A stretch of DNA of 64,000 bases from Myotis daubentonii (GCF_963259705.1 NC_081842.1:178067849-178131848); one strand, 5' to 3'; counted from the first letter of the stretch, positions 43,983-54,699 are shown. A program made the numbers and translations. Notes: generated by a model not told the origin, from the letters alone.

Positions 43983-44140
43983 TAAATATATAAAATAAAT
44001 ATCAAAAATATAAATTTTTGTTTTACTATGGTTGCAAATATCAAAAAATTTCTATATGTGACATGGCACCAGAGTTAAGTTAGGGTTTTTCAAAATGCTA
44101 ACACGCCGAGCTCAAAAGGTTCGCCATCACTGGTCTAGTG

Positions 44141-44924
44141 TTATCAACATCAATATAGAGAAAAATGTTACCCTCTGGTACGATTTATAGAGAGAAAGGA
44201 AAGAAAAAAAACACTTCCTCTATAACCCCAAAGAACACTTATAAGACTTCCAGAAGCATCCAACTCACTGGAACTCATACCTTGCTTTACTTTTTGACTT
44301 TCCAAAATGCATCAGTTCCCTCCTTCCATGACCATGCAACCTTTATGATGAGCCCCAGGCAGACCACAGCCAGGGGAAAAACTCTGGACTTAGACTCAGC
44401 CACACAAGGCAGTGGGCTGGACTGTGCTGCCTATATCCCAGCACTGAGTCTAGGGCCTTAAGAGACAAGAATGCCACACCCAGGCTTCACTGACCCCTGA
44501 CCTCTCTGCTGGGTAGATCTAAATAGTTGAGCATCTTACCTGTTACTTGATTTGCACTCCAGGTTGGCATCCATTGAGACTGGAGCCTTTTTGTTGACCC
44601 TGGGAGCCCCTGGGAACCTTCGGGAGTCCCTGGGAGCCTTGGTTCCTTTGGCCAAATAATCCCTCTTCCAGGGGATTTGAACTGCCCCCCCCCCCCCACA
44701 CACACACACAACCTGCCACTATCTAGGTTCAGTTCCAAGTGGACTAGCCATTCTGAACCACAGAACTGCTACCCGATTTAAACATCCAGTAACCCTCTTG
44801 TCTGAAAGTCCTTAACCCTCGTCTCCCACTCCATGAATAAGTACAAGGCACAATACTAGGTCTCTTACATAGCTGTATCTCAAATTCCTCCAAAGTTTCT
44901 TGCAAAAAAAGTTACATTGATTAA
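44141..44924. other. No gene recognised
   Basis: Unique-looking; C13 followed by a short CA run at 44685-44711. Confidence 0.45.
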
Positions 44925-45030
44925 TCCAATTAACAAATCTTTATCAAATGCCCACTATGTGAGAAGCGGGACAAAGAAGCTAGATGCCATGTCCACTGTC
45001 ACACAGCAGAGGACCAGCAGAGGTGGGAAA
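44925..45030 (-). repeat. L2/MIR-like fragment
   Basis: 'aacaaatctttatcaaatgcccactatgtgagaagcggg' is a reversed L2-type end, followed by 'cactgtcacacagcagagg', more like MIR. Class unclear. Confidence 0.5.
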
Positions 45031-45139
45031 GGGAAACAGATCTTTTTTATCCTATGAAATATCCTAGCTCTTGAACTTTGTCCTTAAAGAGATGAAGATG
45101 TAACAGGGAAAGTCATGCACTCAGAAATCTAATATCCCT

Positions 45140-45354
45140 CTTTAAAAAAAACAAAACAAAACATTTTTTTTTATTATTTCAGAGAGGAAGATAGAAACCA
45201 TCAATGATGAGAGAGAATCATTAATCGGCTGCCTCTTGAAATGCCCCGCACTGGGGATCGAGCCCACAACTCGGGCATATGTCCTGACTGGAAATCGAAC
45301 CTTGACCTCCTGGTTCATAGGTTGATGCTCAACCACTGAGCCACGCCCGCCAGG
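45140..45354 (-). repeat. Ves SINE
   Basis: Minus-strand Ves; head at right (CCTGGCGGGCGTGGCTCAG when reversed). Duplication CTAATATCxCT on both sides (45129-45139 and 45355-45365, one mismatch). Confidence 0.92.
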
Positions 45355-45439
45355 CTAATATCACTTATTATCATGGCATATGAGTATGCATGGCTAACAC
45401 ACTCTTCATAAGACTACAGTCTATATTGCCATGCTCAGC

Positions 45440-45575
45440 CCACTCCAAACTGCCCACTGTTTCCTCAACATGCAGTGAGTTTTCACACCTTCATGTATAC
45501 TCATATCTTTGGCTGCAATGTCTTCTTTTCTTCACCTGCCCACTGCATTCACCCCGGTAGATATAACTTGTCATT
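45440..45575 (+). repeat. Possible L2 fragment
   Basis: 'cacaccttcatgtatactcatatctttggctgcaatgtcttc' recalls the L2 'tttgctcatgctgttccctctgcctggaatg' region. Weak. Confidence 0.4.
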
Positions 45576-45925
45576 CTGTATTTATTAAATAGCTGTTAAG
45601 TACTAGATCAGGGGTGGGCAAACTTTTTGACTCGAGGGCCACAATGGGTTCTTAAACTGGACCGGAGGGCCGGAACAAAAGCATGGATGGAGTGTTTGTG
45701 TGAACTAATATAAATTCAAAGTAAACATCATTACATAAAAGGGTACGGTCTTTTATTTCAATAGTTTTATTCATTTCAAACGGGCCGGATCTGGCCCTCG
45801 GGCCGTAGTTTGCCCACGGCTGTACTAGATCCTGCACTAAATGATGAGGATATGAGATTCAGTCCCTGCTCTTGGAGAGCTTACAGTCTAGTGACAGGTG
45901 AAGATGACCAAATAAATCAAAACAC
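45576..45925 (-). repeat. L2 3' end split by a hAT
   Basis: 'ctgtatttattaaatagctgttaagtactagat' continues after the hAT as 'cctgcactaaatgatgaggatatgagattcagtccctgctcttggagagcttacagtctagtg', an unmistakable reversed L2 end. Confidence 0.85.
45609..45822. mobile_element. Non-autonomous hAT in L2
   Basis: Ends CAGGGGTGGGCAAACTTTTT and GTAGTTTGCCCACGGCTG; perfect duplication TACTAGAT (45601-45608 and 45823-45830). 214 bp, no frame. Confidence 0.92.
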
Positions 45926-46214
45926 TGAACATTACATCCTGTGGCAGGGGTGGAGACAGGCTGCGTGGCAGCTCAAAGGAAAGGCCGGGAACCCAGTCTC
46001 CATGCCTCCTCTCTGAGACGCTCCTCTTCCCATTCCTTCCCTCAAGTTGTCCCCAATCTCACCCCAATTTATTGCGACTCACATTCCTTACAGTACTGTT
46101 CATTCTGCAGTCACACATTTTTCACACTGAATTATAATTTATTATGGTTATTTATCTTTGTCACTAGAATCAATTCCCTGAAGAAATTGATTTGCTTAAT
46201 AGACAAATGCTTAT

Positions 46215-46360
46215 TGAGTGGCTTGCAGGACAGTGGTAGTTAAAAGCATGAGTTTTATTATTTAAATCCTGGTAAGTACTTACTAGTCCTGAAACCTTAA
46301 CAGGTTACTTAACATCTCAGCCCCTCAACATTTCCAGATATTTAAAATGGAGATCGTTCT
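46215..46360 (+). repeat. MIR SINE fragment
   Basis: 'cagtggtagttaaaagcatgagttttattatttaaatcctgg', 'ctgaaaccttaacaggttacttaacatctcag': MIR in forward order. Confidence 0.75.
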
Positions 46361-46954
46361 GGAATACACTAAAGTTTAGCATGGCAACAGTATTTACCCC
46401 AAATCACTACCAGTATTGTCTCTGACCTCAGTCTTTGGCATTGCTTATTTCAATGTCAACTCTGGCATTGCTCAATGGCAGTGATCATAGCCATGGTCTC
46501 CATCATAGCTAGACACTATAACATTATCAGTAATACAAAGCAGTATGGGATTTGCTGTTCATATCCTAGTATTCACTTCTAGTATATGAATTTTAACAAT
46601 TTAAAACCAATTTGAGGTACAAAAAATATATTTATGAGCTTCATATGTAGAAGATGTAAGTTGATTGAAATATAAATATCTATTTATTATTATGAAAGCA
46701 AAATGCTATTAATTATAAGTTTGAAAACTGTTATGTACCAAATTAATTATTAAGAAATGTGAAATAATTTCATATGATAATAGACTGATAAACCAAATAT
46801 CAAGAGAGAGATCAGTAGCTTATTGAGTTGACAAAGAACTCTATCTTATTTCAGACTATAAAACCATATAAAAAGTTAAGTAACATAAAGCAAAGTACTA
46901 TTAAAATGAGATTTAGAATTTTTATGGCACTGTTTGGTTCTAGCACTCATAACA
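46361..46954. other. AT-rich unique sequence
   Basis: Very AT-rich from 46560 onward. No gene or repeat recognised. Confidence 0.45.
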
Positions 46955-47404
46955 TACTATATAATAAAAGGGTAATATGCAAATTGACCCTAATGGTGGA
47001 ACGACCAGACAACCACTCAACCAGTCACTATGAGGTGCACTGACCACCTCTCGGTCCATTTCCCTGGCCAGCAGGCTCCAATCACCCGATGGCAAACAGG
47101 GAACCGGGGATGAGTGGCGGGGGACATGGGTTGTGCCAGGCCAAGGCCCTCACCCCACCAGTCACCTAACACACTGACGGCAACCCACTGCGGGAGCGGG
47201 GCCGGCAAGCGGGTGAGAAAGACCGACCTCTCAGGCCCATCCCCCAGTTGTCAGGCTATGATCACCCGATGGCAAATGGGGAACTGGGGATGGGTGGCAG
47301 CAGGGGGGCGAGGCCGGCTGCGGGCAGCCAGGGAAGATGGGCCTGATCGCAGGTCAGGCCTAGGGACTGTACCTGAACATGAATTGCATGTGCCGGGCCT
47401 CTAG
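46955..47404 (+). mobile_element. HeliBat-type Helitron with internal duplication
   Basis: 5' end TACTATATAATAAAAGGG (the usual TC is TA here), 3' end GGGCCTCTAG|T with ACATGAATTGCATGT hairpin before it. Inside, a block around 'caatcacccgatggcaaacagggaac' (about 47080) returns as 'gatcacccgatggcaaatggggaac' (about 47257), so part of the body is tandemly duplicated. Confidence 0.88.
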
Positions 47405-47411
47405 TAAAATA

Positions 47412-48226
47412 TCTACACTAATAAAAGACAAAGATGCTAATTGACCATACCTTCACTATGCCCAAGCCACACCCACCAGCCAATCAGAGCGACTATATGC
47501 AAAGTAACACAACCAAGATGGTGGCTGGCAGCCACAGAGCTGGAGCAAGCAGGAGGCTTGGTTGCCCGGGCAATGGTGGAAGCCAAGCTTTGCGCCTGCC
47601 CTGAGCTGGTTGTGGCCTCCGCTCATGGCAACGAAGTTTCAATTATGGAAGACAAATAAATCCCAGATACCTGCTTCCAGCCAGCCTCCACTGGGAGCTT
47701 GGGTGGCTGGGGGCTGTGGCCAGCCTGCAAACAGCCATCAGCCCCTCAACCAGGCTGGCCAGGCACTCCTATATAATAAAAGGGTAATATGCAAATTGAC
47801 CCTAACAGCAGAACGACTGGGAATGACTGGTCACTATGACACACACTGACCACCAGGGGGCAGATGCTCAATGCAGGAGCTGCCCCGTGGTGGTCAGTGC
47901 GCTCCCACAGGGGAGCTCTGCTCAGCCACAAGCCAGGCTGATGGCTGCCAGTACAGCAGTGGTGGTGGGAGACTCTCCTGCTTCCTCAGCAGCGCTAAGG
48001 ATGTCTGACTGCAGCTTAGGCCTGCTCCCCGCTGGCAAGTGGACATCCCCTGAGGGCTCCCGGGCTGCCAGAGGGATGTCTGACTGCCAGCTTAGGCCCA
48101 ATCCCCCAGGGAGTAGGCCTAAGCCAGCATGTGGTCATTCCCCGAGGGGTCCCAGACTGCGAGAGGGCACAGGCCAGGCTGAGGGACCCCCCTGAGTGCA
48201 CAAATTTTTGTGCACCGGGCCTCTAA
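47412..48226 (+). mobile_element. Composite Helitron: two starts, one end
   Basis: A Helitron start (A|TCTACACTAATAAAAGAC) stands seven bases after the preceding Helitron. A second, different start (TCCTATATAATAAAAGGG) follows at 47767, preceded by C and not A. Only one 3' end follows (CTAA|T at 48223-48226, fitting CTRR, with a perfect hairpin at 48196-48215). Either an older Helitron lost its 3' end or transcription-like rolling-circle read-through joined two units. Confidence 0.8.
47767..48226 (+). mobile_element. Inner HeliBat-type Helitron unit
   Basis: Shares start and the 'tgaccaccagggggcagatgctcaatgcaggagctg' module with the copies at 13218 and 33833. Contains two related 'ggatgtctgactgc' blocks (48059-48091 region and 47999-48012). 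Confidence 0.85.
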
Positions 48227-48676
48227 TAACAATAATAAAGAATTAAAGATAATATTTGGTTATTTAGTTCTACTAAACCCAAAATTCTTCCCCAAAAAAG
48301 GTTCTATTTAGGAATTCCTCATATCTTACAAAGATGAATTCCAAGAAAAATGTCAACCTTACAACCTCCATATTTCACAAGAAAAACTCAACAATTGTGT
48401 ATATGAACAGTGATAAATCCTCTCTGATACTTTTTTAACAAATACAGAGTAAAGTAAGTGTTAGAGAAAAATGAAGTTCCTAAAACATATTCTTGCTAAC
48501 TTTAAATGATACCCTAAGAGGGTATCATTTCCTTAACACTGTGTCCCTGGAGGAAGTGGGACTGACATTCAGGTGAGTAGACATGTCTGGGGTACACATT
48601 CATGTCATAAAGCACAATAAGAAAATTACTGGTGGATGGTAACCCACTTCAGGTGGATGGTAGGGGTGAAGGTATA
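48227..48676. other. No gene or repeat recognised
   Basis: AT-rich unique sequence. A perfect short inverted repeat, ATGATACCCT/AGGGTATCAT, sits at 48507-48530. Confidence 0.5.
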
Positions 48677-48684
48677 GTGTAGGG

Positions 48685-48920
48685 CAGTGATGGCGAACCT
48701 ATGACACGTGTGAAAGAGGTGACACGCGAACTCATTTTTTTTGGTTGATTTTTCTTTGTTAATTGGCATTTAAATATATAAAATAAATATCAAAAATATA
48801 AATCTTTGTTTTACTATGGTTGCAAATATCAAAAAATTTCTATCTGTGACACGGCACCAGAGTTAAGTTAGGGTTTTTCAAAATGCTGACATGCCAAGCT
48901 CAAAAGGTTCACCATCACTG
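48685..48920 (+). mobile_element. Non-autonomous hAT, unsplit copy
   Basis: Ends CAGTGATGGCGAACCTATG and GGTTCACCATCACTG. Perfect duplication GTGTAGGG (48677-48684 and 48921-48928). 236 bp; same family as 42543-44132. Confidence 0.93.
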
Positions 48921-48928
48921 GTGTAGGG

Positions 48929-49649
48929 GATTAAGGAGTGAATGGGCAATTGAATAAATGAAGTGGGTGTGGATCCTTCATATGGAAGATCTGACTTCAG
49001 AAGGAGAAAAAATGAGGCAAAGGCCCACGGTCCAACTTGTCAGTGTTTTACTGACTAAGGCAGGAAATATAGGCTAAAACATAATGGAATATATTACATC
49101 TGTACATACCAGTCTAAAGGATGATTGTTGCTTCTGAGTGCCAAAAGTATATGTACAACGCTGGCTCCACCCTGCCCATCCAAACTTATTTGATTCCCAA
49201 ATGCTTGGCTTTAGCTGAGCCAGTTTCCTTAACAACTTTCAGAATAAACAGAAAAGCAAAGCATTAGCACCGAGACACTTCCAGGTTTGAGTCCATGGTT
49301 TCAAAGACTTTGATATTCTTTATGTACACATACTATGAAAAGTACATATACATATAGATAGTCAAGCATACATGACACCAGATCATACATGTGATTCTAA
49401 AGTTCTCAGAAATGCAAGACCCCACTGAACTTTCTTTCAATCCCTACAGATATACACATGGCATTAGGAATAGAAGATGGAAATTTCCATTGCATAGAAA
49501 GTTAACAACCCAGTGCATCATGTCAAGACTGCCCAGTAAATGCCAAGTACTTTATGTACAATATCAACTAGTTACAAAGAGCTATTGTTATTCCTATTAC
49601 AAATGATAAAAGTATGCTTGAGAACCTAAGTAGGTAACCAAGAACAAAA
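48929..49649. other. No gene or repeat recognised
   Basis: Unique-looking sequence. Confidence 0.45.
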
Positions 49650-49850
49650 ACTTTAGAGAGTCAGCTTTACCAGTAACTTAATTCTGTTACTTTGGGCAAG
49701 TTTTACAACTTCTCTAAACCTTACCTTACTCATCTATAAAATGGGTATAATCATATCTACCTCAGACAGTTAAAGTAAGAATAAAGAGAGAAATAAAATA
49801 CCTGTAAAATGTACTTAGTATAACGCCTGGCATTATAAGTTAATATTAAA
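49650..49850 (+). repeat. MIR SINE copy
   Basis: 'ttactttgggcaagttttacaacttctctaaaccttaccttactcatctataaaatgggtataatcatatctacctcagacag' through 'aacgcctggcattataagttaat': long MIR. Confidence 0.88.
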
Positions 49851-49964
49851 TAAGTGGCAGCCATGATGATTGATACTGTTATTTTCCAAGACTACACAAC
49901 GAGTAAGTGACAGAGGGGACATTTAAATGCATATTTGACTAATTCTAAAACCAATACAAACAAT

Positions 49965-50110
49965 ACCATTTACTGAGAATGAACTTATCATGTGCCAGCA
50001 TTACTATGCAAATGCTTTACAAGTATTAATACAATCAATAGTCACAATAACTCTATGGAATAGGTACTATTATTACCCCCACAATATAAAGGAAGCAACT
50101 GAAATACAAA
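49965..50110 (-). repeat. MIR SINE fragment
   Basis: 'atttactgagaatgaacttatcatgtgccagcat', 'acaataactctatggaataggtactattattaccccca': reversed MIR 3' half. Confidence 0.82.
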
Positions 50111-51814
50111 AACACGTCATAGATCAGAGCTATTGGAAGCTTACTGCCTTAACCAATCAGGTTCTGGTCGGATCAAATCAGATTTCTCTCTAGCTTTTCT
50201 TTTTCACTCTGCAATGTTTCTAGACATCTGGACTGCCTGAAACACACCAAAGAGTGATCCCAGAGCCACATGTGAACTGACCCTCATAGCAAAAAGCCCC
50301 CAGATGGACAGAAATGGAAAGGTCAACATGTCCTATTTTCCCATGGCAAATGGACTCTGAAAATACTTCTTTTTTCCTTTTTATACTTTTATAGTCAAAT
50401 GATCATGATCAACAAGAATTAGATAAAATTGACTGCAGCTGGAGAAAAATGCTGATGTGAGTGGCTAAAAACATCCTGTGCAACTTGTAAGAAAAGGGTA
50501 CAGGATCGTCATGTAAGTCGAGGCCCCAGTGTCTCAAGGCTTCTACAGTCACATCTCATTAAGACTCAGAGCAGCAGCTGGTTTCCCCTGAGGACAAGTC
50601 CTGGAGGAATAAAATGAGAAGGGCCCCTCCTTTAGCTATGCTGTTGAAAATACTGAGCCCTTGATCTGGATGGGTTTTTATAGACAGTTGACAGGTCAGA
50701 CCTGAGTGCATGTTATTCGAAAGGTCAAAGAGTTGGCAAAAATGGACGCGACTGCTGTCCAACAAGAATGAGCTCCCTTTGAAGTCTGAGGCTTAGATGA
50801 ATTGACTCCAAAATGCTCTGTCTGAATGCAGCAAAGGCAAGGGTTAAAAATAACAAGGCTGCCTCGTGTAAGCTGAGATTTCTTTTAAGTCATGCAGGCT
50901 ATCCTCGCTGCCCTTCTATGCTGGTATGGCCCACCACTAAAATCTGGGGGAAAAGGAACAATCCATAAAGTGGGATGGTGTTAAGCAAACAGCCACAAGG
51001 AAGACTCCGCTGCCTGCCTCCTGCAAATGTCCACCAAAACCCTCCCTCAAAGTCCGTCCGCTCCCAGTCGAGCCTGCTCAGTATCTGCCTTGGCCTCTAT
51101 TTATTTGCACTTACCTACTTGTCCCCACCAAGAATAAGCATTTTATTCTGTGGATAACTTCTGGTCAAACTTGTTGCTATGCCACCAAATACTTGAGTTG
51201 TGGCTGTTATCAGTCAGGAGGTTTCACTGTGCTGTTATCTGAACCATCTGTGACTTTCAGTTGAGTAAATCAGACTAATATTCCACCTCATAAATCAGAA
51301 ACACAACCCCGTGTCCCTTGTCCCTGCAGCCCCAGTAGCTGTGGAATAGAATACCAGTGGAATTAAGGGAAATTCTTACAGACTCAAATATCACAGAAAT
51401 GCAATAATTTGTCTTTATTAATAGAAGGTCAAATACCATGTACCTCTGACAGTTGCATCAATATTTTTACAGGCCTTAGGTCTTGACTTGCAGCAATGGC
51501 CTCTTGGAACACGTAAAAAAACTTAAGTCTAAATCCTGACATTGTTAAATCACTTTTAGGTACCTTTTTGAAAATGAGGAGACTTAAGATATAAAGCGTT
51601 CAATCCGGTGCCTCATTTTTCCTGGAATTAGACCTCCCAGAATTCCAGGCCTTGGAATAGCAGTGATTTTGTAGGAATCTGGAGTCCCTGTTGCTCTAAA
51701 AATCCTACAATCCATTTCTTAGAATACTCTCTGGTGAAGATGCTAGTGATTAAATTAAGCTCTTATGGCTTCCCTTCAACACAGAAACAACCTGCATGAT
51801 TTAGATGGCCATGA
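50111..51814. other. Unique sequence, no gene
   Basis: About 1.7 kb without recognised repeats or coding signature. A lone phrase 'tgtaagtcgaggccccagtg' at 50513-50532 resembles one end of the Tigger-like element at 245-525. Confidence 0.45.
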
Positions 51815-51960
51815 GCCTCAACAAATTCTCACAGCATCTTCACAATCTAGATAGTACTATCCCCATTTTACAGATGAAGGAGTTGCGTCTCCGCCCGGTC
51901 ACTTTCATAACATCACATACATAAAAGGGCTGATCCAGGATCCCAAGTCAAATGCAAAGT
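51815..51960 (-). repeat. MIR SINE fragment
   Basis: 'caaattctcacagcatcttcacaatctagatagtactatccccattttacagatgaaggag': reversed MIR. Confidence 0.8.
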
Positions 51961-52369
51961 CCAGTGTCCTCTTTTCTACTGTGTGCAAATGGGTCTATAG
52001 GGGCGAGGATATTTCTGGAAAGTATGACGACATGAAACCTGGTTCCCCATTTGATGGTTCTGCTACCTCCCCTTTTTCTGTTATCCTGTATTTCTGGGAT
52101 CCTTCTTCCCCCTCCACTTAGGGGAACCTGAGAGAGCAGAGCTGGATGGCAGGGATATTGTAATCTATAAGGTCCCGGATCCTGAAATCCATCAACACTG
52201 AAAAAAAACAATTGTCAAGCTCCAGACCCACCCAAAATTTTGAAATCTCTCAGGAAGCTTACTAAAACACTCACTGAGGCCACAGCATAGTCCCCCACAT
52301 AACACAGAAATCAGGAAGACACAGGTAAAATATCCAAAATGTATGACTCATTTTAAGAAAAGCCACAAA
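51961..52369. other. No gene or repeat recognised
   Basis: Unique-looking, except A9 at 52201-52209. Confidence 0.4.
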
Positions 52370-53205
52370 GTATCACTGAAAAGACGAGAGATAAATAGCA
52401 AAGGTTCCCTTTCCAAGAGTGTGGAGGAAAGGGAACCCTTGTGCATTGTTAGTGGAAATGTAAACTGGTGCAGCCACCATGGAAAACAGTATGGAGGTTC
52501 CTTCAAAAAATCAAAAGTAGAACTACCACATGATCCAGCAATTCCGCTTCTGGGTATAGATTAAAAGGAAATGAAAATAGGATCTCAAAGAGATACCTGC
52601 ACTCCCATGTTCATTGCAGCATTATTCACAATAGTCAAGATATGGAAAAAGTTTAAGTGTCCGTCAGTGGATGGATGGATGCAGATGTTTTACACACACA
52701 CACACTGAAATATTATTCAGCCCCAAGAAAGAAGGAAATCTTGTCATTTGCAACAACATGGATGGACCTCAAGGGCATTGTGTTAAGTGAAATAAGTCAG
52801 ACAGAGAAAGCCAAATACTGTAAGATCTTACTTATATGAGGAATTCAGAAAAGCTGAACTCATATAGAGAGTGCAATGGTGACTGCCAAGGGCTGGCGGG
52901 TTGAGTAAATGGCGAGATGATGGTCAAAGGGTACATACTTCCAGTTATAAGTTCTAGGAATCCAATGCATAACATGGTGATTATACTTAGCAATATTGTA
53001 TTGTACACTTGAAAACTGCCAAGAGAGTAAATCTTAAATGTTCTCAACAGAAAAAAGAAATGGCAATTATGTGACCTGATGGAGGTGTCAGCTAACACAA
53101 TGGTAGTAATCACTTTGCAATATGTAAGGGTATCAAATCAACACAATTTGCACCTTAAACACACAATGTTACATATCAATTATATCTCAGTAAACCTGGG
53201 GGGGA
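52370..53205 (+). mobile_element. Old L1 3' end
   Basis: 'gggaacccttgtgcattgttagtgg', 'ggtgcagccaccatggaaaacagtatggagg', 'ccacatgatccagcaattccgcttctgggtata', 'aacaacatggatggacctcaagggcattgtgttaagtgaaataagtcag', then a 3' UTR. Clearly the last part of L1 ORF2 and beyond, 5' truncated, frame broken. Confidence 0.92.
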
Positions 53206-53239
53206 GGGGAGCCGGTTAAAATGTCTGTATTTTCTATTC

Positions 53240-53265
<26 letters not shown>
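53240..53265 (+). repeat. Poly-A run
   Basis: About 26 A, 35 bases after the L1 3' end; probably its tail or that of a younger insertion I cannot delimit. Confidence 0.85.
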
Positions 53266-53270
<5 letters not shown>

Positions 53271-53329
53271 AAAGGCCAAAAGAAGAGACAAAATTCCAGA
53301 GAAAATAATTTAGTCTTGGGAAGTGGTTC

Positions 53330-53734
53330 TCAATTATCAGCATACATCAGAAACTTGTAAAAGATTTGTTAAGACACAGATTACTGGGTCCCACTCCCTG
53401 AGTTTCTAATTCAGTGGATGGGGGTGAGACCAGAGAATTTGCATTTCTACTCTATTTCCAGGTGATGTACATGCTTCTGGTCTGGGAACCATATATTTTT
53501 TTAAAATAACTGATTATAGACAGAGAGGAAAGAAGAGGGAGAGAAAGAGAGAAACATCTATGTGACAGCAAAACATCGGCTGCCTCCCATATACCCCCTA
53601 TGGGGGATAGAGCCAGCAACCTGTGCATGTGTCCTGACTGGGCATTGAACTGGCAACCTTTTGGTGCATTGGAAGACACCTAAACAACTGAGCTACACCA
53701 GCCAGCACTGGGGACCACACTTTAAAAACCACTG
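53330..53734 (+). mobile_element. MER20 (hAT-Charlie), split by a SINE
   Basis: Starts 'agtggttctcaattatcagcatacatcag', passes 'cacagattactgggtcccactccctgagtttctaattcagtgg' and 'gagaatttgcatttctactctatttccaggtgatg', and resumes after the SINE with 'ctggggaccacactttaaaaaccactg'. Both ends present. Confidence 0.9.
53492..53707 (-). repeat. Ves-type SINE in MER20
   Basis: Minus-strand SINE of the 'ggtgcattggaagacacc' subfamily. Duplication CTGGGAACCA / CTGGGGACCA (53482-53491 and 53708-53717, one mismatch). Confidence 0.88.
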
Positions 53735-53739
53735 GTGTG

Positions 53740-53921
53740 ACCCTCCTTTTCTTGGCAGGGTTCAAGCGTGTGGTCCCGGTCCCCGTAATGTACGGAGGCA
53801 GAGGGAGAGGGCTCCGGCCCCCTCGGCGTCATGTCTTTTGGTGCCGACGGTTGCCAGTCCGCTGGTTCTATCCTCAAGCGCTGGAACACGGGGGGAAAAA
53901 ACAAAACAAAACAAAACAAAA
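53740..53921 (+). mobile_element. Retroposed GC-rich fragment of unknown source
   Basis: About 155 bases of GC-rich sequence with a dozen CpGs, followed by an (AAAAC)n tail, and flanked by a perfect 10-bp duplication CACTGGTGTG (53730-53739 and 53922-53931). Tail plus duplication are marks of L1-driven reverse transcription of an RNA. No AATAAA stands before the tail, so a polyadenylated mRNA is not favoured; a Pol III or structural RNA, or a template-switch product, is possible. It begins with ACCCTCCTTTTCTTGGCAGG, which resembles a 3' splice site. I compared it from memory with U1-U6, U3, U11/U12, 7SK, 7SL, Y, vault, RNase P, RMRP and rRNA and saw no match. Overlapping open frames of 66-95 codons here are not convincing genes. 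Confidence 0.7.
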
Positions 53922-54020
53922 CACTGGTGTGGGGTGAATAATCACTGAACAAGTGAACTCTCTACTTTAAAAAATATGTGTCTATTGGATTCCCTTAAAA
54001 ATCAGCTAACAAAGAAGTTG

Positions 54021-54080
54021 TTAGAGAGAGAGGGAGCAGTATGTGCAAAGACAAGGAGACATGACAAGGCCCAGGGATCA
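54021..54080 (-). repeat. L2-like block, near copy of 54970-55027
   Basis: Runs 'agagagagggagcagtatgtgcaaag' to 'acaaggcccagggatcag'; the same text returns 950 bases downstream with few differences. The sequence is of the L2 'gggaacagcatgtgcaaaggccc' kind. Confidence 0.65.
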
Positions 54081-54106
54081 GTACTGAGCTGATCAGTACT
54101 AACCAG

Positions 54107-54350
54107 AGGCAGTATACCATTGTGGTAAAAAGCTTGGATTCTGCAGCCAACTGCCTGGGTTCAAATTCCAATTTTGCAGCTAAACTGTGTGACTTTGGAC
54201 AAGTTCCTTGGCCTCTTTGAACCCCAATTTTCTTATTTATAAACTATGCATGATAATTATAGAACATAGGGATATTAGCAGGGCTGAAGGGACTGGGATA
54301 TCTCAAATGCTCACAATAAAGCCAGCATACATTAAGTACCCTGTTATTAG
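54107..54350 (+). repeat. MIR SINE copy
   Basis: Almost complete: 'gcagtataccattgtggtaaaaagcttggattctgcagccaactgcctgggttcaaattcc', 'gactttggacaagttccttggcctctttgaacccc', 'aataaagccagcatacattaagtaccc'. Confidence 0.9.
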
Positions 54351-54699
54351 TACAAACTACAAACACTATTATTATTACTCTTTCTTCTACCTCTATAACT
54401 ACTATTCTGTGCCAATCCTTGTGTCTGTAATTTTGGATAGAGCTGTGGACCACGTATAGAAGGTCCTGACTGCACGAAGTTACAGTCTAGCAAGGAAGAC
54501 ACAACTGAAATTGTTTACAACACATTATCTGCTCACATCAGAGGGTTAAAAGCAGGGAAACAAAGAGAAGATCAATCAGGTATTAAAAAGCATTTATTAA
54601 ACTGGAGTATAAACCACGAGACAAACATGGTTCTAGAACAAACTATTATGGCTTCTTAAATGTAAGGGTATGAAAATAAAAACTGTTTCCAATCAATCC
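54351..54699. other. No gene recognised
   Basis: AT-rich; 'gttacagtctagcaaggaagac' at about 54480 is an L2-type word, so part may be old L2. Confidence 0.4.

Larger units (their letters stand above)
42543..44132 (+). mobile_element. Non-autonomous hAT split by a half-L1
   Basis: Left end CAGTTATGGCGAACCTATG, right end GGTTCGCCATCACTG. Perfect 8-bp duplication GTCTAGTG (42535-42542 and 44133-44140). Outside the inserted L1 derivative the element is about 240 bp and matches its unsplit sister at 48685-48920 almost base for base, including the 'ttgcaaatatcaaaaaatttctat' block. Confidence 0.92.

Noticed and set aside
50513..50532. Phrase resembling an end of the Tigger-like MITE at 245-525
   Set aside because: Only one end-like word of about 18 bases; no partner end within several hundred bases upstream.
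53737..53937. Possible small Arg-rich protein from the retroposed GC-rich piece
   Set aside because: Frame runs into the (AAAAC)n tail; no homology recognised and retroposed context argues against a gene.
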